DNA of 64,000 bases, taken from contig JAGFIV010000041.1 in NCBI GenBank assembly GCA_024103275.1, positions 1 to 64,000 of the forward strand, read 5' to 3'. The number at the start of each line of letters is the position of its first letter. Position 1 is the first letter of the stretch. Positions 35,745 to 44,546 of this stretch are shown here, one piece after another. A program made the position numbers and the translations under genes. Below the pieces are notes generated by a model. The model was not told where the DNA came from. It saw only the letters and a list, made by a program, of their open reading frames with translations, and searched no databases. The stretch is from Flavobacteriales bacterium. Lineage in GTDB: Bacteria; Bacteroidota; Bacteroidia; Flavobacteriales_F; PHOS-HE28.

Positions 35745-37319
35745 TCAAATGGGTGGCTGCTTGAATCCATTTCCTTCCGTGCGGAAATAAAGTACGCCAT
35801 CCGGCATGGCTGCCTCCAATTCCCCCGGTGGGTCCACGATGATGACCTTGCGGCCCAGCCGGATGAGCTTTTCCGCCCTATCGGGTTCGGGCAGCAAGGT
35901 CAGGACTTGGTGGCCATGCAGGTACATCATGTCCATGGTGGCCGGGAAGGGAACGTTGTACACGACCACCCCGGTACCGTGGTCGGGGCCGACGAACGCC
36001 TCCAATCGATCGATCACCTCCAGGTTGTGGAGATTGTCGCCGCGCAACCACCAGATGAACCCGTCCCGCCGGGCCTGTTCCGTATGCCATTTTTGGATGC
36101 GCTCCAGATCCAGCAATGCTGCTGAGGTGGCTATGGTGAGCACGATCATGGCCCCCGCGCGGGTCCGCGCGGAGGGGAGGAGCTTCGCCAGTGCCTGGAT
36201 CACGACGGCCATTCCCACGAAGAAGAATGGAATGATCAACATCGGGAATGCACTCATCTTGGTGGCGGCCACGGTGTAAAATCCGTAGGTAAGCACCACG
36301 CTGACCAGGGCCATCAACCGGACATCCCGGCGGATGCTGGCCGCGATGCCCAGGAGCAGTGCGCCAAACATCATCCAGCCCGGGAATCCATGGAATTGTT
36401 CCTGGATGGATCGGAAGTAGAAATCCCAACCTCCGCCATGGTCCTCGACGGCGGTCCATAGATGGAGGGAATTGAGCTCCATCTCATAGGCCATCACGTC
36501 GGGGAAGCGGACCCATGCGCTGATCTGCCATGGGATCAACACCGCGATCCCCGTCAAGAAAGCTATCGTCATCCACCGGAATTCTTCCTTGCGCTCTGCC
36601 TTGCTGGTCGCGGCCATTACCGCCCATCCGCCCATCAGCAGAAAGCCCGGAAGCCATTTGGTAAGTGCGGCGCAGCCCATGAACAGCCCGATCACCACGG
36701 CCTTCCACCAGGTCATGGAACCGCGCCAGTGCATCCACCCCCAAAAGGAACCGCCCACCAGTGTAATGAAGATGGCATCATTGTGGTCCAGCATGGCCGA
36801 CCCCAGCACCAGCATCAGGATCCAGTAGGACCAGGCCATGAGCACTGCGGCGATGAAGGCGACCCGGCGGCCGTGCATGGCCCGGCCGATCCCGTACGTG
36901 AAAAACACCAGCGCGGTCGTGAACAGGGCACTCGCCATGCGCGCAGCCCAAACCGAGTTGCCGAACGCTTTAATGCCGAGTGCCATCATCCACAGGAAGA
37001 AGGGTTGCTTATGCAGCCAGATGTGGGTGCGGTCCCAAGGCACGATGTCCAACCCCAGGGCCGGGTCGGTGTACAGCATCGGCGTGAACGGGTGTTCAAT
37101 CATGTTCTTGGCCACCACGGCATGGATGCTTTCATCCCAATTGTTCAAAAAGGGGTCCAGCTGGGCCACCATGGCCCGCATGCAAAAGGCGGACAGGAGC
37201 ACCAGGCCCAGGGCCCAATGATCACGGTTCTTCAAATGGGCAAGACAAGCCAACAACGTGGCTGCGGCCGAACCGGCGATCACGCCCTGTTCAACCGGAC
37301 TGAAGTAGGAACCAAGCAT
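35745..37319 (-). CDS. ArnT/PMT-type (GT39/83-like) glycosyltransferase
   Basis: A 524-residue membrane protein. The first periplasmic loop has LNNWDESIHAVVAKNMIEHP with the catalytic-type Asp-Glu, then WDRTHIWLHKQPFFLWMMAL and AARMASALFTTALVFFTYGI, a layout shared with ArnT (lipid A aminoarabinose transferase) and protein O-mannosyltransferases. The C-terminal portion (about residues 390-524) is soluble. Such enzymes move a sugar from an undecaprenyl-phosphate donor to lipid A, a glycan or protein. It starts 32 nt from the stop of the scoB fragment. Confidence 0.82.
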   Translation of the reverse strand: MLGSYFSPVEQGVIAGSAAATLLACLAHLKNRDHWALGLVLLSAFCMRAMVAQLDPFLNNWDESIHAVVAKNMIEHPFTPMLYTDPALGLDIVPWDRTHIWLHKQPFFLWMMALGIKAFGNSVWAARMASALFTTALVFFTYGIGRAMHGRRVAFIAAVLMAWSYWILMLVLGSAMLDHNDAIFITLVGGSFWGWMHWRGSMTWWKAVVIGLFMGCAALTKWLPGFLLMGGWAVMAATSKAERKEEFRWMTIAFLTGIAVLIPWQISAWVRFPDVMAYEMELNSLHLWTAVEDHGGGWDFYFRSIQEQFHGFPGWMMFGALLLGIAASIRRDVRLMALVSVVLTYGFYTVAATKMSAFPMLIIPFFFVGMAVVIQALAKLLPSARTRAGAMIVLTIATSAALLDLERIQKWHTEQARRDGFIWWLRGDNLHNLEVIDRLEAFVGPDHGTGVVVYNVPFPATMDMMYLHGHQVLTLLPEPDRAEKLIRLGRKVIIVDPPGELEAAMPDGVLYFRTEGNGFKQPPI

Positions 37320-37351
37320 TTACTGCGCTGGTGTGTCCCTGATGGTCGATC

Positions 37352-37663
37352 CTAAAGCACCATCTCCTTCACGCCTTCGGCCACCACCAGCTTCCCTTCG
37401 GTCTTCGCCCGCACGTCGTCCACGCTCACCCCGGGGGCCAGTTCCTTCAACACGAACGCACCGTCGGTGATATCGAAGAAGCCGAGGTCGGTGAGCACAC
37501 GTTTCACGCAGCCCACGCCGGTGAGCGGCAGGCTGCAGGGTTTGAGCAGCTTGCTCTCGCCGTGCTTGTTGGTATGCATCATGCACACGATGATGTTCTG
37601 GGCGCTGGCCACCAGGTCCATGGCGCCGCCCATGCCCTTCACCATCTTGCCGGGGATCTTCCA
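37352..37663 (-). pseudogene. 3' fragment of scoB (direct repeat C, left copy)
   Basis: The last 103 codons plus stop of a CoA-transferase subunit B gene. They align without gaps to 39667-39978 in the intact scoB. By hand, 195 of 200 bases match at 37464-37663, while the 112 bases nearest the stop have diverged (GKLVVAEGVKEMVL versus [14 protein letters not shown]). The active-site region SENGILGMG is missing, so it cannot be functional. Homology stops sharply at 37663, where a 2.0-kb AT-richer insert with one membrane-protein gene begins. A short open frame runs 21 bases beyond the junction. Confidence 0.88.
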
Positions 37664-37824
37664 ACCCTGAGCTTTTCTGTACATGTTCCGGAATCCATTT
37701 TTTCCTGCTCAACTTGATGGAAGTGTCAATCAGGTCTATAGGTGAATCATTGGCGAATGTAGTAGTTCGTCTATACAACCCATATCAAATGACGATCAGG
37801 GAGCTGGCCTGCGCTTTTCCGACC

Positions 37825-39636
37825 TCATGGACAAGTAATCTCGATTTCCCGGATATGGGTGTTTGAAAGGTGGTAACGCGTTCTTCGCTGATTCCATAGG
37901 TAGAAGCCGCATTTGCCGCCAGGAGGAACGGGTTGGACATAGCGGGCAACCTCTATTCGGGTTCCGGAAGCCAACCGGACCCAATACCTCAATTCAACGG
38001 CATCGTATCGGATGTAAGCCCCGGTACTATCGAGGACCTCCGTTACCAGCATAATGTGGGAAACGGGATCCTCGGTTTGGACCTGCGCATCAAAAATGAG
38101 GCAGACACCTGATGCACCCCTTGGGCAAGAAATGGGCAAGTGAATCCATTCTGCATTGCTTACAGTCGAGGGAACGGTAATTTCCGGACCCGCAGTCCAC
38201 ACGCAAGGTGTGTCGCGTACCAAGAGGTAGGCCCCACTTGAAGAACTATCTGAAATTTGGTATCCATCCAAGTATTCATTCAGAATTTCCCGGTTAACGA
38301 TGCGAACATCGTCCGGGTCGTTCTTGTTCAGGTCAGTGCGCATTACAATAGGTGGATAGCCTTCGGCGATCTGGTGGAAAGCCCAGGCCGGTGCGAAGTG
38401 TTCGGACCCGGAAAGCAATAACGGACGGCCAAGCTGGCGTCGCAACACTTCCACCTCATCCATGAATCGCAGAGGGAAGGTCTTTTCATACGAATCCACC
38501 ATTCGGCTGAAATTCAAGGTTTGAAGTGTTCGAGCTGGGAATACAAGCAGCAGAATTGCCATATATCGCCAAGCCGATGAGTACTTGCCCAGCACTTCCA
38601 GTGTATGTGCCACGATAAGGATATACAAGGGGATAAAATGCAATGCAGCCCGATCCTGCGGGTAATTAGTTCCAATGAATCCGGCCATTGCCCAACGTGA
38701 AAGCACATCCATGGCAAGTACGGCAATTAGTAAAACGAATGTTGATCGCCAAATGCGGGTTCGGGAAAGCTGCCAAATGGCAACTCCCGTGCAAATAAAA
38801 ATCGGAGCCACTAGTATTCGTATAAAGGAATTGCTTCCATGGTTGAAAATGGCATTGGCCAGGGATTGCACCGTTACATGCATGAACCCCTGTGTTCCTC
38901 CGAGATAAAGCAGACCTTTACTGCGCAAGTCAAACGCAATAATGGCGGAAATGGCCAGCACTGCAACTAAAGGAGTCAAGTATAATGCCAAGTTAACGCA
39001 GTTCCTTGTCTGCTTCAAGGGGGGGCTGATGCAGGAAAGCAGCACGGACAACAGGAGCAACACGGCAGCAGTAGGCAAGAGTGATAAGTCCGCCAGAACG
39101 GACAGTGAAGCGGCCGTGACCATCAATATTAGCTCCCGGGTGCGGCCTTGGCGGGAATAGGCGGCAAGACCGTATAATGCCCAGATCCAGCCGGCCATAG
39201 CGGGTCCATATCCACGGAACAAGGCAAAAAAATCCAACAGGAACGGGCAGAGCGCCAACGCAAGAAAAGTACACCATCGCAGAATTGAGGTGAAATTCCT
39301 AGAAAAGGCCCAGCATCCCCACGCATAGATGGGAAAGGAAAGCACACTTCCCCAGCGGATGCCCAATGGGAAATAGCCCCAAAAGCGATAGCCAAGGGCT
39401 CCGAATAACGAGTTCAGGAAGTGATTCCCGGCATCCGTATGGGACAAAAAGGGAAGAAACTCACCCGTGTATGCATAGAACCAAAATGAGTTACCCTCGT
39501 CTTGGATGAAAGGAACCAGAATGGCACGCGCTATTACGTACGCCCACACCGCCAAGATTGTGGCAACAAGAAGGAGGGCCTCACACCGGGCCAATCCCTT
39601 ACCGGCCTCTCCATCGGCTTTGGCTTTAGTGCCCAT
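37825..39636 (-). CDS. GT-C-like membrane protein, likely acquired
   Basis: About 603 residues: some ten to twelve membrane helices in the first 400 residues, then a soluble C-terminal domain of about 190 residues with beta-strand character (LRFMDEVEVLRRQLGRPLLL; CLIFDAQVQTEDPVSHIMLV). The first loop, VPFIQDEGNSFWFYAYTGEF, holds the acidic pair expected of GT-C enzymes. The gene is clearly AT-richer than its neighbours and lies wholly inside the scoB target duplication, so transfer is likely. ATG 39636 is preferred to TTG 39648. It ends 161 bp short of the scoB fragment. Confidence 0.75.
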   Translation of the reverse strand: MGTKAKADGEAGKGLARCEALLLVATILAVWAYVIARAILVPFIQDEGNSFWFYAYTGEFLPFLSHTDAGNHFLNSLFGALGYRFWGYFPLGIRWGSVLSFPIYAWGCWAFSRNFTSILRWCTFLALALCPFLLDFFALFRGYGPAMAGWIWALYGLAAYSRQGRTRELILMVTAASLSVLADLSLLPTAAVLLLLSVLLSCISPPLKQTRNCVNLALYLTPLVAVLAISAIIAFDLRSKGLLYLGGTQGFMHVTVQSLANAIFNHGSNSFIRILVAPIFICTGVAIWQLSRTRIWRSTFVLLIAVLAMDVLSRWAMAGFIGTNYPQDRAALHFIPLYILIVAHTLEVLGKYSSAWRYMAILLLVFPARTLQTLNFSRMVDSYEKTFPLRFMDEVEVLRRQLGRPLLLSGSEHFAPAWAFHQIAEGYPPIVMRTDLNKNDPDDVRIVNREILNEYLDGYQISDSSSSGAYLLVRDTPCVWTAGPEITVPSTVSNAEWIHLPISCPRGASGVCLIFDAQVQTEDPVSHIMLVTEVLDSTGAYIRYDAVELRYWVRLASGTRIEVARYVQPVPPGGKCGFYLWNQRRTRYHLSNTHIREIEITCP

Positions 39637-39666
39637 AGGGGCAAGCAAAATGGGAGAGCATCTGTG

Positions 39667-40323
<657 letters not shown>

Positions 40324-40373
40324 GTATTGATCGGTAGTGTGGGGCCGCAGGGGCCGTATGCATTGGAAGTAGC

Positions 40374-40381
40374 CAAATGTA
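40374..40381 (-). promoter_or_regulatory. -7 promoter element of scoB
   Basis: Minus-strand TACATTTG is an exact TAnnTTTG match, 50 nt before the scoB ATG, giving a leader of roughly 45 nt. Confidence 0.5.
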
Positions 40382-40410
40382 CGGTTGTCCGGAACAGCGG
40401 CTGGTCGCGG

Positions 40411-41577
40411 CTACGGATGTCGCAGGACCGCCAGCCCCGCCCACCGCCCCATGGCAAAGCAGCCTTGCAGCAGGAAGCCGCCCGTGGGCGCATCCCAGTC
40501 CACCATTTCGCCGATGGTGAAGAACCGCGGATGATCGCGCAGGGAGAAATCCGGGTTGAGCGCATCGACGGGGATGCCGCCCACGGTGCTGATCGCTTCG
40601 CCGACCGGTCGCAGGCCGGTGACGGGAATGTGCAAGGCTTTCGCGTACCGGGCAAAGAGTTCCGGATCCCGCGATGCCTCCTTCGGCGTGAACGCCTTGA
40701 GCAGCGCGTGCTCCATGCGGCCGAGGTGAACGGCCTCCGCAAAATGCCCCGCGGCCTTGTTGCCGATCCGCTCCAGCAAGCGGGCCTCGGTGCTGTCCGG
40801 CTTCAGGTCGATCACCAGTTCCTGCACGCCATCGCGCAGCGCAGGCACCACGGGATAGATCGCATTGCCCTCCAGCCCGTGCCGCGTGATGGTGGCCTCG
40901 CCCCACGCGCTGTTGGAGCCCGCGGTGATGCGCACGTTCTTCAATGGCTTGCCCTCATGCGCCTGGATGAACGCCGCAGGCCACGCCACTTTCACGCCGC
41001 AGTTCGAGGGGCGGAACGGCAGGACCTCCACACCGATCCCGCGGAACAGCGCGGGCCAGATGCCCGTGGAACCCGTGACCGGCCAGGATGCGCCGCCCAA
41101 GGCAAAGATCACGCGGTCGGCCTCCGGCAGGAATGCTCCTTCCTTGTTCTCCACGCGCACCTTCCCCTCGTGGAAACCGGTGAACGCATGCTCCGTGTGG
41201 ATGCGCACGCCCAATTGGCCCAACCGGTCGAGGATGCGCTCCAGCACCTGCACCGGCTTGATCCCCTTCCGCGGGAACACCCGCCCGCTGCTGCCTTCCC
41301 AGGTCCCCACGCCCAAGCCGTCCAGCCATTCGCGGAAGGCTCCGCTGCCGAATGCGCGCAAGGCTTCATCGAGAAATCCGGGCGGGGAGTAGTGCTTCAT
41401 CAACTCGTCTCCATCCACCGCGTTGGTGAGGTTGAAGCCGCCCTGCCCCGCCACCAGGAACTTGCGGCCAGGCTGCTTGCCATGCTCGTAGAGGTCCACC
41501 TCGGCGTGCGGCGCCAGGGTGGAGGCCGCCATCAGCCCGGCCGGGCCGCCGCCGATGATCGCGATCCGCAACGCCAT
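40411..41577 (-). CDS. BaiN/HI0933-like FAD-dependent oxidoreductase
   Basis: A 388-residue flavoprotein of the HI0933/YhiN type (TIGR03862-like subset). FAD-binding MALRIAIIGGGPAGLMAAST (Rossmann GxGxxG variant), GRKFLVAGQGGFNLTN, GSSGRVFPRKGIKPVQVLER, and the C-terminal ISTVGGIPVDALNPDF with PTGGFLLQGCFAMGRWAG. The physiological substrate of this branch is not established. ATG 41577 is right at the Rossmann strand and has a -7-like element 4 nt upstream; it diverges from the DUF481 gene with only 52 nt between the starts. Confidence 0.88.
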   Translation of the reverse strand: MALRIAIIGGGPAGLMAASTLAPHAEVDLYEHGKQPGRKFLVAGQGGFNLTNAVDGDELMKHYSPPGFLDEALRAFGSGAFREWLDGLGVGTWEGSSGRVFPRKGIKPVQVLERILDRLGQLGVRIHTEHAFTGFHEGKVRVENKEGAFLPEADRVIFALGGASWPVTGSTGIWPALFRGIGVEVLPFRPSNCGVKVAWPAAFIQAHEGKPLKNVRITAGSNSAWGEATITRHGLEGNAIYPVVPALRDGVQELVIDLKPDSTEARLLERIGNKAAGHFAEAVHLGRMEHALLKAFTPKEASRDPELFARYAKALHIPVTGLRPVGEAISTVGGIPVDALNPDFSLRDHPRFFTIGEMVDWDAPTGGFLLQGCFAMGRWAGLAVLRHP

Positions 41578-41581
41578 GGTG

Positions 41582-41589
41582 CAAATGAA
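41582..41589 (-). promoter_or_regulatory. -7-like element, flavoprotein gene
   Basis: Minus-strand TTCATTTG, one mismatch to TAnnTTTG, 4 nt before ATG 41577. Confidence 0.45.
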
Positions 41590-41614
41590 ACGCCAACGAT
41601 CCTTCACGTGTGGC

Positions 41615-41622
41615 CATTTTTG
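41615..41622 (+). promoter_or_regulatory. -7-like element, DUF481 gene
   Basis: CATTTTTG, one mismatch to TAnnTTTG, 7 nt before ATG 41630. Confidence 0.45.
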
Positions 41623-41629
41623 CACGCGC

Positions 41630-42388
41630 ATGGTTTTTCGGGCAACGTATTCCCTGCTGCTTGTATTGGCCTTGACCTGGGGAGGTGCCGCCCAAGCGCA
41701 GGTGGTGAACATCGAGAGCCGGCGCTTCATGATCGACACCGTGCCGTGGACGGGCTTCGTGAACTTCCGCTTCAACGTTTCCGAGAACGGACAGCGTTCG
41801 TTGAACTTGGGCCTGAACGGCGCGGTTCAGCACATCGATGGGCCGCACCGTTGGATCTTCATCAACGACCTTGCCTTCAGCCAGGTGGAGGCGAATGACT
41901 TCCTCAACACCGGCTTCCAGCACCTCCGCTACAACTACCGCAAGGATTCGCTGTGGACGGGCGAGGCCTTCGCGCAGGCCCAGTACAACAAGCCCCTGAA
42001 GTTGGACCTGCGGCTCACGTTGGGCGCCGGCCCGCGCCTCACCGCGCTCAACACCAGGAAGTGGCAGGTGAACCTCGGCACCGCATTGATGCTGGAACGC
42101 GAGACCATCACCGACGGGCCGGTGGAGGTGGCGGGCCGCAGCAGCAGCTATGCCGCGGTCACGCTCAAATTCTCCGCCATGGTCAGCCTCACCGGCGTGG
42201 TGTACTATCAGCCCAAGGTCTTCGATGCGAGCGACCACCGTGTGGCGTTGGAAGGCGCATTCCTGGTACACGTCACGAAAAGGATCACCATGGAGAGCCG
42301 CATGAACCTGTTGCGGGACACGGAACCTCCGGAGGGCGTGACCGGCCTGACCTACAGCTGGACCAACATGTTCGGCTACCGGTTCTGA
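41630..42388 (+). CDS. DUF481 family outer-membrane beta-barrel protein
   Basis: A 252-residue protein with a signal peptide (about residues 1-25, ending GGAAQAQ) and a series of alternating-pattern beta strands: FVNFRFNVSENGQRSLNLGL, YRKDSLWTGEAFAQAQYNKP, LRLTLGAGPRLTAL and SSSYAAVTLKFSAMVSLTGV. It ends in an aromatic residue (SWTNMFGYRF), as outer-membrane barrel proteins do. The domain resembles DUF481/YdiY-like barrels. The function is unknown. An in-frame ATG upstream adds an unlikely Cys/His-rich tail. Confidence 0.78.
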   Translation: MVFRATYSLLLVLALTWGGAAQAQVVNIESRRFMIDTVPWTGFVNFRFNVSENGQRSLNLGLNGAVQHIDGPHRWIFINDLAFSQVEANDFLNTGFQHLRYNYRKDSLWTGEAFAQAQYNKPLKLDLRLTLGAGPRLTALNTRKWQVNLGTALMLERETITDGPVEVAGRSSSYAAVTLKFSAMVSLTGVVYYQPKVFDASDHRVALEGAFLVHVTKRITMESRMNLLRDTEPPEGVTGLTYSWTNMFGYRF

Positions 42389-42401
42389 AGCGATGGCCTT
42401 C

Positions 42402-42431
42402 AGTAGGGGCCGACGATCGTCGGTCCTTACT
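42402..42431. terminator. 30-bp hairpin between convergent genes
   Basis: A perfect 14-bp palindrome CCGACGATCGTCGG (42410-42423) is extended on both sides to 15-bp arms with two non-Watson-Crick positions (AGTAGGGG against CCTTACT). It lies between the DUF481 stop (42388) and the stop of the convergent acyl-CoA dehydrogenase (TAA at 42427-42429), which lies within the right arm. No run of T follows, so termination is likely but not certain. Confidence 0.55.
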
Positions 42432-43641
42432 TGAAGGCCGCGATCCCGGTCACGTCGTGGCCGGTGATCAGCAGGTGGATGTCGTGCGTGCCTTCGTAGG
42501 TCACCACGCTTTCCAGGTTCATCATGTGGCGCATGATGGGGAACTCGTTGGTGATGCCCATGCCGCCGAGCATCTGCCGTGCCTCGCGTGCCACGGTGAG
42601 CGCCAGATGCACGTTGTTGCGCTTGGCCATGCTGATCTGCGCCGTGGTGGCCCGGCCTTCATTGCGCAATGTGCCCAGGCGCCAGGTGAGCAGCTGTGCC
42701 TTGGTGATCTCGGTGATCATCTCGGCGAGCTTCTTCTGCTGCAACTGGAAGCTGGCGATGGGTTTGCCGAACTGGATGCGTTCCTTGCTGTAGCGCAAGG
42801 CCACATCGTAGCATTCCATGGCCACGCCCAGCGTGCCCCACGCGATGCCGTAGCGCGCGCTGTCCAGGCAGCTCATGGGTGCGCCGAGGCCGTTGCGGCC
42901 GGGCAGCAGGTTGGCCTTGGGCACCTTCACGTTGTCGAACACCAGCTCGCCGGTGGGGCTGGCGCGCAGGCTCAGTTTGCCGTGGGTGGTGGGTGTGGTG
43001 AAGCCCTCCATGCCGCGCTCCACGATCAGGCCATGGATGCGGCCCTCGGTGTTCTCGGCCTTGGCCCACACCACCGCCAGGTCGGCGAAGGGCGCATTGC
43101 TGATCCACATCTTGGCACCGTTCAGCAGGTAGTGGTCGCCCTTGTCCTGGAAGGTGGTGACCATGCCGCCGGGGTTGCTTCCGAAGTCGGGCTCGGTAAG
43201 GCCGAAGCAACCGATCTTCTTGCCCTGTACCATGTCCGGCAGCCACCTCTTCTTCTGCTCCTCGCTGCCGTACTTCCAAATGGGGTACATGGCCAGCGAG
43301 CCCTGCACGCTGCACAGGCTGCGCAGGCCGCTGTCGCAGCGCTCGATCTCCTGCATGATCAGGCCGTAGCTGATCTGGTCCAGGCCGGGCCCGCCATACT
43401 CGGCCGGGATGAAGGGGCCGAAGGCACCCACGTCCGCCAGGCCGGGGATGATGTCCTTGCTGAACTCCGCCTTCTCGAAACGCTCCTCGATGATGGGCTT
43501 CAAGTGCTTGCTCACATGCTGGCGCACGGTGTCGCGGATCATCTTCTGCTCCTCGGTGAGCAGTTCGTCCACCAGGTAGTGGTCGTGCGCTTGGAAGAGG
43601 TCGGTGGCGGTGCGCGGTGTGGCTTGGGCGGTCGTGCTCAT
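42427..43641 (-). CDS. Acyl-CoA dehydrogenase (glutaryl-CoA dehydrogenase-like)
   Basis: A 404-residue FAD enzyme of the acyl-CoA dehydrogenase family. Features: CFGLTEPDFGSNPGGMVTTF (flavin/substrate loop), KMWISNAPFADLAVVWAK, SLRASPTGELVFDNVKVPKA, SCLDSARYGIAWGTLGVAME, AREARQMLGGMGITNEFPIM, and the catalytic Glu in VVTYEGTHDIHLLITG. The ARYGIAWG and TYEGTHDIH pair is most like glutaryl-CoA dehydrogenase (lysine/tryptophan breakdown). ATG 43641 (MSTTAQAT) is chosen; TAATTTCG at 43662-43669 is a possible -7 element (one mismatch). Confidence 0.9.
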   Translation of the reverse strand: MSTTAQATPRTATDLFQAHDHYLVDELLTEEQKMIRDTVRQHVSKHLKPIIEERFEKAEFSKDIIPGLADVGAFGPFIPAEYGGPGLDQISYGLIMQEIERCDSGLRSLCSVQGSLAMYPIWKYGSEEQKKRWLPDMVQGKKIGCFGLTEPDFGSNPGGMVTTFQDKGDHYLLNGAKMWISNAPFADLAVVWAKAENTEGRIHGLIVERGMEGFTTPTTHGKLSLRASPTGELVFDNVKVPKANLLPGRNGLGAPMSCLDSARYGIAWGTLGVAMECYDVALRYSKERIQFGKPIASFQLQQKKLAEMITEITKAQLLTWRLGTLRNEGRATTAQISMAKRNNVHLALTVAREARQMLGGMGITNEFPIMRHMMNLESVVTYEGTHDIHLLITGHDVTGIAAFK

Positions 43642-43835
43642 GGGTTTCCTGAATGAGGGTGCGAAATTACTCAGCCCGTGCCAAGGGCTTTGGAACGAAG
43701 GAGGCGGGGATCGGTGGAGGCCCTGTGGCAGCTTGGCCCTGGCGGCCATGCCCCCGCTCCAGGGTCTCCCCGGATGGCGGCCGCGTCCCCAGGCAGACAG
43801 AATCGGCCCCGGAAACCGGGCGGCCGCGCACCGGT

Positions 43836-43843
43836 TATTTTTG
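43836..43843 (+). promoter_or_regulatory. -7 promoter element, start-proximal
   Basis: TATTTTTG is an exact TAnnTTTG match, 7 nt before the ATG of the DUF4271 gene. Confidence 0.6.
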
Positions 43844-43850
43844 CATTCCG

Positions 43851-44534
43851 ATGGACCAGCTTCGGGCGGTGGATGCCTTGTCGACGGGATGGGTGGCCGG
43901 CATATTGCTGTTGGCGGTGGGCGTGCTGGCGTGGGTGAACATGGTGTCGCACCGCCAGTGGGTGGTGTTGCTGCGGTCCTTTGGCGCCATGCGCCTGGGG
44001 CGCCACCGCATGCGGGAGGAGCTCGACATGCGTGACCGCACGCTTACGGGCCTGGCGGTGATGTCCACCATGATCATCGCCTTGTTCGGGTACCAAGTGC
44101 TGGTGTTCCGGGGTTGGATCGGACCGGGGGTCCAGGGTTTCCTATGGTCATTCCTGGTGGTGGGAGGGGGGTTCCTGGCGCAGATGGGTTTGTTGGCCGC
44201 CGTGCGCCTGCTGCCCGCGCGCGACGGGGGGCTGACGGAGTATTTGTACACGATGATCGTCTTCCACGTGGTGCTTGGCCTGCTGCTGCTGCCCGTGGCC
44301 ACGGTGATGGCCTTTCCCGCCCGGGTGGCCTGGCGGGAAGGGGCCTGGCTGCTGGGCGTGGCGGTGGTGGCCGCCACATTGCTTTTCCGGTGGGTACGGG
44401 CACTGGCCACGGGGCTGGGCAACGGCACCCCCTTGCGATACATTTTCCTGTACCTTTGCGCGCTCGAACTCCTGCCTGCCGCACTGGCCTTGGAACAGGT
44501 CCGGGGTTTGGTTCCCCTGATGGCTCACCATTAA
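43851..44534 (+). CDS. DUF4271 membrane protein
   Basis: A 227-residue protein with six to seven hydrophobic helices. Features: LLLAVGVLAWVNMVSHRQWV, TGLAVMSTMIIALFGYQVLV, YTMIVFHVVLGLLLLPVATV and PLRYIFLYLCALELLPAALA. The last motif (F-x-Y-L-C-x-L-E-x-L-P) and the position directly before hemD are typical of DUF4271 in Bacteroidota. Its function is unproven; the linkage suggests an envelope or heme-related role. ATG 43851 is supported by the -7 element. Confidence 0.85.
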   Translation: MDQLRAVDALSTGWVAGILLLAVGVLAWVNMVSHRQWVVLLRSFGAMRLGRHRMREELDMRDRTLTGLAVMSTMIIALFGYQVLVFRGWIGPGVQGFLWSFLVVGGGFLAQMGLLAAVRLLPARDGGLTEYLYTMIVFHVVLGLLLLPVATVMAFPARVAWREGAWLLGVAVVAATLLFRWVRALATGLGNGTPLRYIFLYLCALELLPAALALEQVRGLVPLMAHH

Positions 44535-44546
44535 GCTCCGTGGAAC

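Noticed and set aside
35462-35800. Small genes in the gap between the two GT-C genes
   Set aside because: Frames in 35496-35744 are Arg/Gly/Pro-rich on both strands with no recognisable family or start signal; the gap appears empty.
37352-37684. A 110-residue functional CoA-transferase subunit
   Set aside because: It lacks the first half of the domain including the active-site Glu and starts in non-homologous sequence; treated as a fragment.
28357-39636. A mobile island with integrase
   Set aside because: No integrase, transposase or tRNA edge was found in this span; only the single 2.0-kb insert has clear repeat boundaries.
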